This document shows positions 15,220-25,500 of a stretch of 54,966 bases of DNA, one piece after another. The DNA is from Armatimonadota bacterium (GTDB lineage: Bacteria > Armatimonadota > UBA5829 > JAUSEB01): positions 1-54,966 of the forward strand of contig JAUSGG010000118.1 of NCBI GenBank assembly GCA_030649165.1, written 5' to 3'. The notes under the pieces are model-generated. The model was not told the origin of the DNA and searched no databases. It saw only the letters and a list, made by a program, of their open reading frames with translations. Made by a program: the position numbers and the translations under genes. The number at the start of each line of letters is the position of its first letter. Position 1 is the first letter of the stretch.

Positions 15220-18123
15220 ATGCGCAGATATTACTTTCTGGCAATCGCGCTGCTGTTAATAGCAGCGCCGGCGGCGCCGTCTTTCGCAGCCAGCGTAAGC
15301 GTGACCATTCGGGACACCACCCCACTCGGCGACGGCACGGCAGTGATAGACGGCGGGCTTCGGTCCGACGGCGGGGCCGACGGGAATATTGGAAACAGCT
15401 ACGGCACCGGCTCAGCGCGCCTACACCCGGATATTGGCTGGCCGGGCGGCAAAGGCCCTCGGCATTTCATAATCAGGTTCGAGGTGTCCGGCGTCGTTCC
15501 GCCCGGCACTGTGATTGACTCGGCCACGTATGGCCTTTTAGCGGAAGCTAGCGGCAGCGCCCACAACATCACCGACTATAAGCTTTCCCGAGTCATGAAC
15601 GGCATGGACTGGATCGAGGGAATTGGAGCCTATCCGACAGCCAATCCGGGTGAGGTTACCTGGAACAGCCGGAAGCACGCGATAGCGCTATGGCAGGTGG
15701 CCGGGGCGAGCGGCGCGGCTGACGTCGATCTGGCTACTTCCATAACCTATGCCATAACCGGGGGAGGTTGGCAGACCTACAACGTCACGAGTTGGGCCCA
15801 GGATTGGATCAACGGCGCGTGGGACAACAACGGTATGGTGATGTGGGGAGGGAATGACCTCGCCCCAGGGACAAGCTACTATTGGGCTCGCACCAGTGAG
15901 GAACCGGTTGTCGATGTGCGCCCTTACCTGACGATCACCTGGAACGATAGCGCCCCATTAGTTACGGCCCCAATCGGTGGCGTAGAGCTGAATACCCAGA
16001 CGCCTACAGTCACTTGGGACAGTTACACCACAGGCGTAATCAACCACCAGGTCGTCGTCTGCACCGCCGACGCAGCAACCACGTCGGGTGACCCGGCAAA
16101 TGTCTACGACAGCGGCACGGTCGCCGGCAACGCCACATCCGCTGTTACCGGTTCTCTTCCGATCGACACCCAACTATATGCATTTGCCCGCGAAGAGACG
16201 GCAACCGGGTGGACTCCGTGGTCGCCGGCCGGCAACGGCGGATTCCACATCAAGATAGATCCGCCCGCCGCTCCGACAGTGACCGACCCAGCCGGAACCA
16301 TAGCGACACCCAAGCCGTTTGTCATCTTTATGGGTGACGCTCATTTGCGCTATGTCGTGAGGATATTTACCAGCGATGTGGCTGATCCTGAGAATGCGGC
16401 TTTCGTTGTCAATTCCGGAGTTGTCGAATCGAGCGGGTTCCTGTACACCGTTACGGACGTTCTGGCGGACGGCAGTTACTTCGCGTTCGCCAAGATTGGC
16501 AACGCGGCCGGCTGGAGCCCCTGGAGCACAGGTCAGGCTTTCACCGTGGCGACCGGGACAGCGACAGTAGACGTCATGCACATGGACGAGATCAAGGGAG
16601 GGCTGAGCATCCTTGATATCGACGACCCAGGCCCAATGAACCTGCCGACGTCGGGCGATGGCGTCAAACACTCTCTAGGAATGGACGTCAATGGCGTCAT
16701 CGTCAACAGTTGGTTTGAAGAAGCCTGCACCGTCTCGTTGACAACTCCCCTCTGCGGCAACGTAGCGCTGGAGATCAGCGACGCGGGAACAGGCGCCGAC
16801 AGCAGAGTAATGAGAGTGCACAAGATAGGCAGCAGCACGGACTACAGCCTCTTGGACCTCGACAGAGGCATCACCTTCGCGTTCGCGGTGGCCGCTCTTA
16901 GCCAAACCGGAGGCGACTCCGCCGGCGCAAGCTGGCGCACGGCGAACGCCATACTGATGGACAAAGACTCCCTGGGCGAGACCCACTTCGCCTGCCTGAG
17001 GACCTATCCCGGCGGAATCGGCCTCATATGTGACGACGACAGAGCGGATGACGACTCCGGCTCCGGCTGGGGCGCCCACTGGGCCGGCCTGTCGTCCTCG
17101 AACGACTACCGCATAATCCGTCTAACCGGACGCAATCAAGTTCCGGGCGACTACAATTCCACACTGTGGAAGGTCTATCTCGACGAGAACCCGGCTCCTA
17201 TTCTGCAAGGCGCCGGTACCGCCACGGGTAGCGTGCAAGACTCCGGCATTATCTGGCAGACTGACGCTATTGCGCTGGGTTATGGAGGCAAGAGCTCGAC
17301 GTGGCACGGCCTGTTTGACTGGACCGCGGTAAACGGTGGCTGTGACTACGCCCCCGGCGAGTGGGATCCCAACGGCGGTGGTGGAGCCTACGCCAGCATC
17401 GGGGCAGCCAAGGCCGGCGGCGTAGAGGTTCGGCCAGTCACGATCAGCGGATCTATGGTAATCACCAAGGTCGTGACTCACGAAGACGTCAACCCGACCC
17501 CGCCTCCTGACACGATCACCGTCCAGGATGGCTTCTACCTTCAGGACGTAGCGGCCGGAGGAAAGAGCCTGGCCGGCGTCAAGATACTGACCTCGAACAC
17601 CCAGGGCGGAGCGGTCGCGGTCGGAGCGCGGGTAACGGCCATCAGCGGCATTATGGTCGAGCAGACCGGAGGCCGGGTGATATCAAATGCATCCGTGACC
17701 ATAGTGGGCGTTGCCACGTTCGCGCCTGTTGCGATGGCTCAGAAAGCGCTCTACGGTCCGTGCATCACTCAGAACCTGGGCAGCAGCTCCGATACGACCA
17801 GCATGATGGTCAGGTTCTTCGGCAAGTGCACGCTGAACGGTTTCGATCCCAACTGGGGCTCCGCCGGCGCTTACGTGTTCTACATCGATGACGGCTCCGG
17901 CGCCGTGGACGGCAGAGAGGAAGGCGGCACAGGCATTCGCTGTCTGTACGACGCAAGCGATCCTCTGTTCATCCCGCCGGACATTGGCAACTACCTGATG
18001 ATCGAAGGTATAGTCTCTTACGAGCATGCCATGACAGCGGACATTCCGCCCGTGGACCTCGGCAACGTAAGGACGATACTGTTCCCGAGTTACACTACTC
18101 TCTACATTCCTCCGCCCCCGTAG
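15220..18123 (+). CDS. giant secreted modular protein, array paralogue B
   Basis: The protein has 967 aa. The ATG at 15220 follows AAAGGAGGAAGAGGATA; the open frame further upstream lies in the leader. A signal peptide (RRYYFLAIALLLIAAPAAP) is followed by a DNRLRE/CBM96-type beta-sandwich (about 23-243; TTPLGDGTA at its start and WAQDWINGAWDNNGMV near its end). Two Ig/FN3-like modules (about 245-445) precede the family core (about 447-715; VDVMHMDE, LDLDRGITF, RLTGRNQVPGDYNSTLWKVY, APGEWD). Tandem OB-like modules (about 723-967; TVQDGFYLQD, VFYIDDGSGAVDGRE) lead to the tail YIPPPP. DNRLRE domains bind carbohydrate in characterised members, so a secreted polysaccharide-binding role is likely. 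The 3' end and terminator are almost identical DNA to those of C and D. Confidence 0.85.
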   Translation: MRRYYFLAIALLLIAAPAAPSFAASVSVTIRDTTPLGDGTAVIDGGLRSDGGADGNIGNSYGTGSARLHPDIGWPGGKGPRHFIIRFEVSGVVPPGTVIDSATYGLLAEASGSAHNITDYKLSRVMNGMDWIEGIGAYPTANPGEVTWNSRKHAIALWQVAGASGAADVDLATSITYAITGGGWQTYNVTSWAQDWINGAWDNNGMVMWGGNDLAPGTSYYWARTSEEPVVDVRPYLTITWNDSAPLVTAPIGGVELNTQTPTVTWDSYTTGVINHQVVVCTADAATTSGDPANVYDSGTVAGNATSAVTGSLPIDTQLYAFAREETATGWTPWSPAGNGGFHIKIDPPAAPTVTDPAGTIATPKPFVIFMGDAHLRYVVRIFTSDVADPENAAFVVNSGVVESSGFLYTVTDVLADGSYFAFAKIGNAAGWSPWSTGQAFTVATGTATVDVMHMDEIKGGLSILDIDDPGPMNLPTSGDGVKHSLGMDVNGVIVNSWFEEACTVSLTTPLCGNVALEISDAGTGADSRVMRVHKIGSSTDYSLLDLDRGITFAFAVAALSQTGGDSAGASWRTANAILMDKDSLGETHFACLRTYPGGIGLICDDDRADDDSGSGWGAHWAGLSSSNDYRIIRLTGRNQVPGDYNSTLWKVYLDENPAPILQGAGTATGSVQDSGIIWQTDAIALGYGGKSSTWHGLFDWTAVNGGCDYAPGEWDPNGGGGAYASIGAAKAGGVEVRPVTISGSMVITKVVTHEDVNPTPPPDTITVQDGFYLQDVAAGGKSLAGVKILTSNTQGGAVAVGARVTAISGIMVEQTGGRVISNASVTIVGVATFAPVAMAQKALYGPCITQNLGSSSDTTSMMVRFFGKCTLNGFDPNWGSAGAYVFYIDDGSGAVDGREEGGTGIRCLYDASDPLFIPPDIGNYLMIEGIVSYEHAMTADIPPVDLGNVRTILFPSYTTLYIPPPP

Positions 18124-18192
18124 TATGGCGGAAGCGAATATCTGACTAACCGACATGGGGCTCGGGGATTATCCCGGGCCCCATTTCTTGGC
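18124..18192 (+). terminator. terminator of array gene B
   Basis: After a sequence shared by B, C and D (GTATGGCGGAAGCGAATATC), a hairpin GGGGCTCGGG-GATTAT-CCCGGGCCCC (18157-18182) is followed by ATTTCTT. Confidence 0.75.
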
Positions 18193-18252
18193 CTGGTACA
18201 ATTACCTGTTTTTCCTATCGGGTGTTGACATCATGCACAGAGTCAGTATAAC
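18193..18252 (+). promoter_or_regulatory. array gene C promoter with operator
   Basis: Operator CTGGTACAATTACCTG (18193-18208), 16 bp, TTGACA (18225-18230), 16-bp spacer, TATAAC (18247-18252). A near-consensus sigma70-type promoter. Confidence 0.8.
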
Positions 18253-18386
18253 CTTCCAAATAGGAGTGGTCGCTCGACTCGTTGGCAGTTTGACGCCGAC
18301 CGTCCCCGTCCCGAGCGGGCCGCACGACACAAATAGTCCTCAACCCTGTCTATGCCGAGGCGCAGCGTCGCAGGCCGGACGGCGCG
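18253..18386 (+). ncRNA. conserved 5' leader of array gene C
   Basis: ATAGGAGTGGTCGCTCGACTC (from 18260), CGCTCG (18271-18276) paired by CGAGCG (18312-18317), and GCAGGCCGGACGGCGCG ending at 18386. The rest of the leader to the TTG start (about 190 bases) is less conserved. No leader ORF is evident. Confidence 0.55.
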
Positions 18387-18578
18387 CACACTTGGATTGG
18401 CACAGATGAGGGACTTTCACACGGCGACAGCAGCCGAGCGTTGTGCCTGACGAAGAAGGATGACTGCCCGGATTCTCGAACCGCGCGATGTTTCGCCGCT
18501 GCCGCGGACATTACACGACGCCGTGCGCGTTCAGCCGGCGTACAATTGCAAGGATGAACTCGAAAGGAGAGGATGATC

Positions 18579-21500
18579 TTGCGAAAATACTACATAGCCA
18601 CAGTCTCAGTCTTGGCGGTTGCTCTGTTAGCGGGCGCGGCCGCTGCCCTGACCAATCCGGTCACGGGCTTAACGGCGACACCGCAGGGAGGGATAACGAC
18701 TGTATCGTGCAGGTTGAACTTCTCGCTTCCGGCGGATCCCGATGTGGTCGGAGCCAGGGTCGTAGTCAACGGCTCCAATGATCCGACGGGACCGGGGAGC
18801 CCGGTTCCCGGCGGCGGCGCGGACGGCGTGGTGGTCGCTGATGTCGCAGGAGCGCCCAGCGCGGCTTGCACCGCGACTTACAATGTCCCAATAGCTCAGA
18901 TGGGCAGAGTCTTCTGGTATCGCATCTGGACCTACGACGCAACCGGCGCCTATTGTTCGGTGTCCGCGGGCATCACGTCGAGAATGCTGGTCAGCGCACT
19001 GGAGATCAAGGATACTACGCCTCTCGGGCTCGGGACGGCCATCGAGGATTCGCCGCTCCGTGGAGACTGGCCCAACTGCAATATCGGACAGAACGGTGGT
19101 GACAGGCAGTGGCGCATGTTCGCTGATTCGTGCCCTGTACAGCGCCACAACTTGTTGAAACTCGACGTGTCCCTCATACCGCCGGGTATGGAGATCGCCT
19201 CCGCAAATCTCGGCATCTACATTCGCCGATACAACTCCGTCGCTACAGTGAACGGTTACCAGATATCGAGGCTGAATCCCGGCAAGAGCTGGGTCGAGGG
19301 CGAGGATGATTTCTCCGACCCAGATTACCCACAGGGGTCACCTCCAACCGGCGAGTATCCAATCCGAGCCGGTGACGTTACCTGGAACGAGCAGGGGTAC
19401 TTCGACGGCTTGACAACCGCGACCGGCAACTGGGCCACGCCCGGCGCGACCGGCGCGGCCGACATCGACCTTGCTACTTCCGTTAGCTGGGACCAGCCGG
19501 GCGGCGGCGCCGACCCAGGGTATAGGTCATTCGATCTGACAGCTTTTGTCCTTGACTGGGTCAATGGCGTCTGGGAGAACAACGGTATTCTGTTCTGGGG
19601 AGGGACCGCGGATCCCCCGACAACCGGCAACACGAACTACAACTGGGGATATCTCAGCGAGTCGACATCCATGGATCGTCGGCCGGCGCTGAAGATCTTC
19701 CAGGAAGCTCATACCCCCCACCTTACCGCGCCGATCGGCAACCCGGAGCTTAGCACGCCCACGCCCACAATTACGTGGCTTAGCTACGCCGATGGAACGG
19801 TAATCAACCACCAGGTAAGGGTCTGCTCCACCGATGATCCGTCAGCGTCCGTGGTATACGACAGCGGCGCGATCTCGGGCAACGCTACCTCCGCTGTCTC
19901 CGGCGCTCTTGCAAATGGCTCATATTGGGCGTTCGCGAACGAAGAGACGGCAAGCGGATGGGTCGGGTGGTCGGCGACAGGCAACGGCGGATTCCGCATT
20001 GCCGTAGTTGCGCCGGCGCAGCCAGTCATCACCTCGCCGACTGGAATAATCGCAGACCCGAAGCCAATGGTATTGTTCCCGGGCGCGGGCGCCCACACCA
20101 GTCTCCAGATGAAGATATTCACCTCGAATGTGGGTGATCCGGAGACAGCTACCGCTTACTACGATTCCACGGTCCTTGCCTCAGCGGCCAATAGCTGCCC
20201 GTCCGGAATGTTGCCGAATGGCGATTATTGGGCGTTCGTAAAAATCGCGAACGCGGCCGGTTGGAGCCCCTGGAGCGCGGGCAAGGCGTTCACAGTCAGC
20301 CGCGCTGATTGGGTCGACGTGCTGCACATGAACGAGACCGTGCCCGACTTGCTTGTCGCGGACAATCCCGGCGGCACGGCAGCCTGGACCGGAACCGTTC
20401 TCACCAATCCAAGCAATCAAGACGGCTTCGCCCACGAGATACTCGACGGCACCGAGAATGTCTGGTCGGTGGATTTCGAATCCGGAGCTTGTGGCGCAAC
20501 AAGCGCAAACAAGCTGCTGATTGTGGAAAACCCGAATCCCGGTGGTGGATCGACAGGTCATAGCAGATCTATGAGAATTCACAAGTGCCAGGATGAGATC
20601 GATCTCGACCGCGGCGTCACCTATATTTGGGAGTTGGCCGTTGAGAACGGGACGAAGGGCACGATCCACGGCGGCAAGCCCTGGATCATTGGCACAATCT
20701 ATGTGGCGGATAAGGATCCGAGTGGCGTTTTCCGCATGGTCTCCGTCAGGTGCAGGCCTGACTCCGTTGGAATAGTATCAAACCAGACGGCCGCCATTAC
20801 TCCCGCTGTCGAGCCTGGCGGTTACACCTTGCAGTCCCTGCCGTTCTCAGAAGGCTTCAGGCGATTCCGCCTGACAGGACGCAACCAGATTGCGGGCGAC
20901 TACAACAGCGCCCAATGGACCCTCTACGTCAATGACGTCGAGACGCTGACATCCACCGGCACGTATGTGGACAACACATACGATGTTGATTTCGTGTCGG
21001 CCGGCGTCGGAGAGTCGAATATACATGGCAAATGGTCATTCGACTGGATCGCCGTCAACGGAGGCGGCGACTACGGTCCGGGCGAGTGGGATCCGATCCC
21101 CGCATCGCAGTCGACATTCACGAGCATAGGCGCGGCCAAGATAGCGACTGTAGGAAATCGATCCGTCACTATCAACGGACCCGCGGTTATCACCAAGGTT
21201 CTGACTCACGTCGATCCGGGCCCTGACGCAATACCTGGTACTGCTGATGACGTGACCGTTCAGGACGGCTACTACGTTCAGGACATAGCGGCCGGAGGCA
21301 AGACTCTGGCCGGCGTCAAAGTACTCACCTCCGACGCTCAGGGCGGAGCGGTCGCGGTCGGAGCGCAGGTAACGGCCATCAGCGGCACTATGGTCGAGCA
21401 GACCGGGGGCCGGGTGATAGCAAATGCGTCCGTGACGCTAGGGGGTATTGCCACGTTCGCGCCTGTTGCGATGGCTCAGAAGGCGCTCTACGGTCCGTGC

Positions 21501-21869
21501 ATGACCCAGAACCTGGGCAGCAGCTCCGACACGACTTACATGATGGTCAGAGTGTTTGGAAGGTGCACGCTGTCCGGCTTCGATCCCAACTGGGGCGCGG
21601 GCGGCGCGTTCGTGTTCCACGTCGATGACGGCTCCGGAGCCGTCGACGGCAGAGACGGAGGCGGCACAGGCATTCGCTCTCTGCACGACGCAACCGATCC
21701 TGGGTTCGTCCCGCCCGGCGTAGGCGACTACCTGATGATCGAAGGTATAGCCTCCTACGAACTCGCTGAAATATATGCGGGCGAGCCGCCGGTCCTGGTC
21801 GAGAGTAAGAACGTAAGGACTATTCTCTACCCGACTTACACTACTCTCTACATTCCTCCGCCCCCGTAG
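18579..21869 (+). CDS. giant secreted modular protein, array paralogue C
   Basis: The protein has 1096 aa. TTG at 18579 is preferred over ATG at 18573 because AAAGGAGAGG is then correctly spaced and RKYYIA aligns with the other copies. After the signal peptide (RKYYIATVSVLAVALLAGA) come an FN3-like module (about 26-139), a DNRLRE/CBM96-like module (about 141-370; TTPLGLGTA, FVLDWVNGVWENNGIL), two Ig/FN3-like modules (about 372-570) and the family core (about 575-838; VDVLHMNE, IDLDRGVTY, RLTGRNQIAGDYNSAQWTLY, GPGEWD). Tandem OB-like modules (about 845-1096) end in YIPPPP. The second half of the gene is close in DNA sequence to D (for example 21421-21505 against 25451-25535). Binding of extracellular polysaccharide is inferred. 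Confidence 0.85.
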   Translation: MRKYYIATVSVLAVALLAGAAAALTNPVTGLTATPQGGITTVSCRLNFSLPADPDVVGARVVVNGSNDPTGPGSPVPGGGADGVVVADVAGAPSAACTATYNVPIAQMGRVFWYRIWTYDATGAYCSVSAGITSRMLVSALEIKDTTPLGLGTAIEDSPLRGDWPNCNIGQNGGDRQWRMFADSCPVQRHNLLKLDVSLIPPGMEIASANLGIYIRRYNSVATVNGYQISRLNPGKSWVEGEDDFSDPDYPQGSPPTGEYPIRAGDVTWNEQGYFDGLTTATGNWATPGATGAADIDLATSVSWDQPGGGADPGYRSFDLTAFVLDWVNGVWENNGILFWGGTADPPTTGNTNYNWGYLSESTSMDRRPALKIFQEAHTPHLTAPIGNPELSTPTPTITWLSYADGTVINHQVRVCSTDDPSASVVYDSGAISGNATSAVSGALANGSYWAFANEETASGWVGWSATGNGGFRIAVVAPAQPVITSPTGIIADPKPMVLFPGAGAHTSLQMKIFTSNVGDPETATAYYDSTVLASAANSCPSGMLPNGDYWAFVKIANAAGWSPWSAGKAFTVSRADWVDVLHMNETVPDLLVADNPGGTAAWTGTVLTNPSNQDGFAHEILDGTENVWSVDFESGACGATSANKLLIVENPNPGGGSTGHSRSMRIHKCQDEIDLDRGVTYIWELAVENGTKGTIHGGKPWIIGTIYVADKDPSGVFRMVSVRCRPDSVGIVSNQTAAITPAVEPGGYTLQSLPFSEGFRRFRLTGRNQIAGDYNSAQWTLYVNDVETLTSTGTYVDNTYDVDFVSAGVGESNIHGKWSFDWIAVNGGGDYGPGEWDPIPASQSTFTSIGAAKIATVGNRSVTINGPAVITKVLTHVDPGPDAIPGTADDVTVQDGYYVQDIAAGGKTLAGVKVLTSDAQGGAVAVGAQVTAISGTMVEQTGGRVIANASVTLGGIATFAPVAMAQKALYGPCMTQNLGSSSDTTYMMVRVFGRCTLSGFDPNWGAGGAFVFHVDDGSGAVDGRDGGGTGIRSLHDATDPGFVPPGVGDYLMIEGIASYELAEIYAGEPPVLVESKNVRTILYPTYTTLYIPPPP

Positions 21870-22034
21870 TATGGCGGAAGCGAATATCTGACTAACCGAC
21901 ATGGGGCTCGGGGGATTATCCCGGGCCCCATTTTTCGGCGACAATCCCGATACACCGGGAATGGCGGGCGAACACAAGGTTCGCCCCTACGACAAGACGG
22001 GGCCTGGGATCATTCCCGGGCCCCGTTTCTTGGC
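21870..22034 (+). terminator. terminator region of array gene C, two hairpins
   Basis: The first hairpin is GGGGCTCGGG...CCCGGGCCCC with ATTTTT (21903-21934). A GGGCGAAC hairpin repeat follows (21966-21987). A second hairpin, GGGGCCTGGG-ATCATT-CCCGGGCCCC (21999-22024), has a T-rich tail and abuts the next operator. Confidence 0.75.
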
Positions 22035-22094
22035 CTGGTACAATTACCTGTTTTTTCCGCTGGATATTGACAGTTCGGGCAAAGTTAGTATAAC
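22035..22094 (+). promoter_or_regulatory. array gene D promoter with operator
   Basis: Operator CTGGTACAATTACCTG (22035-22050), 16 bp, TTGACA (22067-22072), 16-bp spacer, TATAAC (22089-22094). Confidence 0.8.
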
Positions 22095-22230
22095 CTGTCT
22101 TATAGGAGAGGTCGCTCGACTCGTCGAAGTTCAACCCCGGCGGGGAATCCCCTCCCGAGTGTACCGCCCGATTCAATAGTCCCTAACCTGGTTCTGTTCT
22201 CAAGCGCAGTGTCGCAGGCCGGACGGCGCG
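22095..22230 (+). ncRNA. conserved 5' leader of array gene D
   Basis: ATAGGAGAGGTCGCTCGACTC (from 22102), CGCTCG (22113-22118) opposite CGAGTG (22156-22161; one G-U pair), an ATTCAATAGTCCCTAACCTGG block shared with the remnant leader, and GCAGGCCGGACGGCGCG ending at 22230. Another 370 bases separate it from the start codon, with no gene seen. Confidence 0.55.
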
Positions 22231-22599
22231 CGCGTGAGATGAGGATACGGGTCAAGGACGCGCACCTTGGTGTCAGCAGCCGAAACCGTCGCCCAACAGC
22301 AAGAACATCTGCAGAGCAGGGGGCGGCAGCGCCGATAATGTGTAGGAAGGGACTTCGCGGGGAAATCCCAGGGCGAGTCTCCTCCCAGGCGATTGACACG
22401 TTAGTAACAGAGCTAGAACGCTTTGCGACTGGTGGTCGGAAAACCCATGGGAGGTGATAGCCCAGCAGTTAAGGCGCTGGTACGTGCGTGGTTTTTTGCC
22501 AGGCGGTTCTACCGCTTGGCGCAAGTGATAACACCGTCTGAAAATCAGGCGGCGAATGAAATCCAAAGGCTTCGAAATTCCGAAAGGAGGAAGAGGATT

Positions 22600-25500
22600 T
22601 TGCGAAAATATCTTATTATCGCAATATCGGTTTTAGCAATTGCTCTGCTTGCCGGTCCGTCGGTGTGGGCGCTGAACAGCTCCGTAGTCGTTAGCGATAC
22701 CATACCTGCTACCATGACTATGGGCACGACGTACACACCGACCGTGAAGATGCGGAACTCCGGTGATACGACGTGGGCCGACGTTGCGGGCTGTACTTTC
22801 CCATCTGGTCCATTCGACTACAACTTTGGGCCGCCGGATGTCGGCGACCCCTGGAACAAAGCAGCCGAATGGGGGCCAAGAACCAACATCGGCGCAATAC
22901 CGGTTGGCCCGGGCGAAGAGATAACGTTCACGCTCAGCATTATGCCAAACGCCCCGGGCACGTTTCCCTGCAGGTGGCGGATGGTGCACGAGTGCCTAGA
23001 GTGGTTCGGCGCCGAACTCGCCAGGACAATAACGGTAGAGTGCGGACCGCCGGCGGCGGACACGGTGAAGTGGGCGGACAACTTCGACACTTACACACCG
23101 AACGGCATGCTCAACGGCGCGTTGACCCCGCCGGATAACCCGGAGGTTGATAACGATGGAGATCCCGGTTGGATACTGAGAGACGGCTCTCAGAACAGCA
23201 GCCAGATAAACATTGTGGACGACGCGATTGCCGGTAAGAATGTCGAGGTCGTCAACATCTTTGGCAACACCCTGGACTCGCGCGTTCAGGTCGCAAGCTG
23301 GAGCCCGTCCTGGAATACAGGCGACAACGGGAATAGGGCCAAGTTCCACTTCAAGGTCAAGAGCGGCGGCACCGCCGTGGGCACCACGTTGTGGCGACTG
23401 TACATGAGAGACTGGATCGACGGCGGACGGCCATACTTCGCCATCACGGGCACCGACCAGTCATTAACGCCGATGACAGCCATCAACAGCGATGGGCAGG
23501 CTCCTACCCTGACGGCTCAGGATATCAGCGACGGGGCGTGGCACACCGTCGATATCATCATGAACACGTCGAATGACGGCGCGCCCGATGACCTGAGTTA
23601 CTACTACTTCGACGGCAATTACATTGGTGTCCTCGCGCACGATGGCGGACTGAACCAGCAGAACAAAGTGCGCACCGTGGAGATCTGGCAGTACGCGCAG
23701 AGCGGTCAGCCAACGAGTAGTGTGCTGTTGGACGACATGGTTGTGAGCACCGCGCTTGGGCTCCCGGTCAACACGATCACCTCCCCGACCCCCGGCTACG
23801 TATTCGGGACGCTGACACCGACAATCACGTGGACCCGCGCGTGGAGCTGCTACGATGTGGCGGCCACTCAGGTGATAGTGGTCTCCGGCACGGCTGATCC
23901 CGTAACCGGGACCCTTGAGTGGGACAGTGGAGACGTGTCAGGCGCCAACCTCAGCCAGGTAACCGGCTCGCTTCCGAACGCAACGCCTCTGTGGGTGTTC
24001 CAGCGCGACAAGCTGACCGGCGGCGGTTACAACCCCTGGACGGACGCCAGAGCGTTCAGTTGCTCAGTTACACCGCCCGTGATCGGCGATGTGACGGGTC
24101 CGGTTGGAATCCAGTGCACCGGAAAGCCGGTTGTCACTTTCACGGGCGATCCTCACAGTTTGGTGCAGATAAGGCTTACTTCGGATGCCGGCGGAGTCAA
24201 CGAGGTAGCGAACACCGGCGAAGTCGCCTCGTTCGCATTTGCACAGGCAGTCGGACCGCTTGATTCCGGCACATACTACGCATGGGCAAGGATCGGAGGC
24301 GGCGCGGGATGGAGCGCTTACAGCGCCAACGTGTTTTCGTTCGTCGTGGACCGCGGTTGTGAAGTTGTAGACATTCGGCACTTCAACGAGACCGATATTC
24401 TGACGACGAACCTGCCCGCTCCGGACGACGGTTTCGCTGAGAGATTCACCAACTTCGACGACGGCGCAGGCACGAGCTGCGACGTCTGGATCACTACTCC
24501 CGTGTGCGGCGACCAGGCGATGTGGGTCAACGACCGCGGCGCGGCCAGATCGCTCAGACCGCACAGGATTCAGAATATCGATCTCGATCAGGGCGTGACC
24601 TTGCTCGTAGCGGTTGCTAACCCGATCCATGCCGGAAACGACGGCGGCGGCGCGAGCTGGCGCATGGCGAATGTGTGGATTGGAGACAAGGACGCCGGCG
24701 GTGAAACTCATATGGTATCCGTCAGAGTTCAGGATGACTTTGTGGGTATCATCACCGAGGCGACTAAAGCTACCGAGGCATGGGGCAATGGATTCACCAA
24801 TGTCGTATTGCCGAACTCGACCGATTACCGGATATTGCGAATAACCGGGCGCAACGCGGTCGCGGGTGACTACGATTCGGCGGTCTGGAACATCTACGTC
24901 AATGAGAACCCGACCGCTGTGCTGACTCGCACGGGAACATTCTCAGTAGGCCAGGTTGAGTCCGAGCCCCCGTATCAGCTCGAATACAGAGAGTGCGACC
25001 AGATAGCCCTCGGACAGGGAAGTGGAGACTCCACTGGCGATCCGAAACCACCGCCCCCTACAGGCGACTGGTATTATGACTGGGTAGCCGTGAACGGCGG
25101 CGGCGACTACGCACCCGGCCAGTGGCCATCCGGCGCCAGCGGCTCTTACGCGAGCATTGGCGCGGCCAAGTCGGTCGGCGTAGAGTCGATCCCGGTGAGC
25201 ATCACCGGTAACGCGGTTATCACCAAGGTTCTGACTCACGTCGATCCGGGCCCTGACGCAATACCTGGTACGCCTGATGACGTGACCGTTCAGGACGGTT
25301 ACTATGCTCAGGACGTAGCGGCCGGAGGCAAGAACCTGGCCGGCGTCAAGATACTGACTTCGGACGCCCAGGGCGGAGCGGTTGCGGTCGGAGCGCAGAT
25401 CACCGCTGTCAGCGGCGTTATGAGGGAGCAGGCCGGAGGTCGGGTGATAGCAAATGCGTCCGTGACGCTAGGGGGTATTGCCACGTTCGCGCCTGTTGCG

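Noticed and set aside
14815-22230. Leaders as c-di-GMP-I (GEMM) riboswitches
   Set aside because: The GGCCGGACGGC box superficially resembles part of the GEMM consensus, but the conserved A-rich joins and tetraloop receptor are absent.
22440-22540. tRNA-like stretch (GTTCTACCGC) in the leader of D
   Set aside because: No acceptor stem or anticodon arm can be drawn around it, and the loop is not a canonical T-loop.
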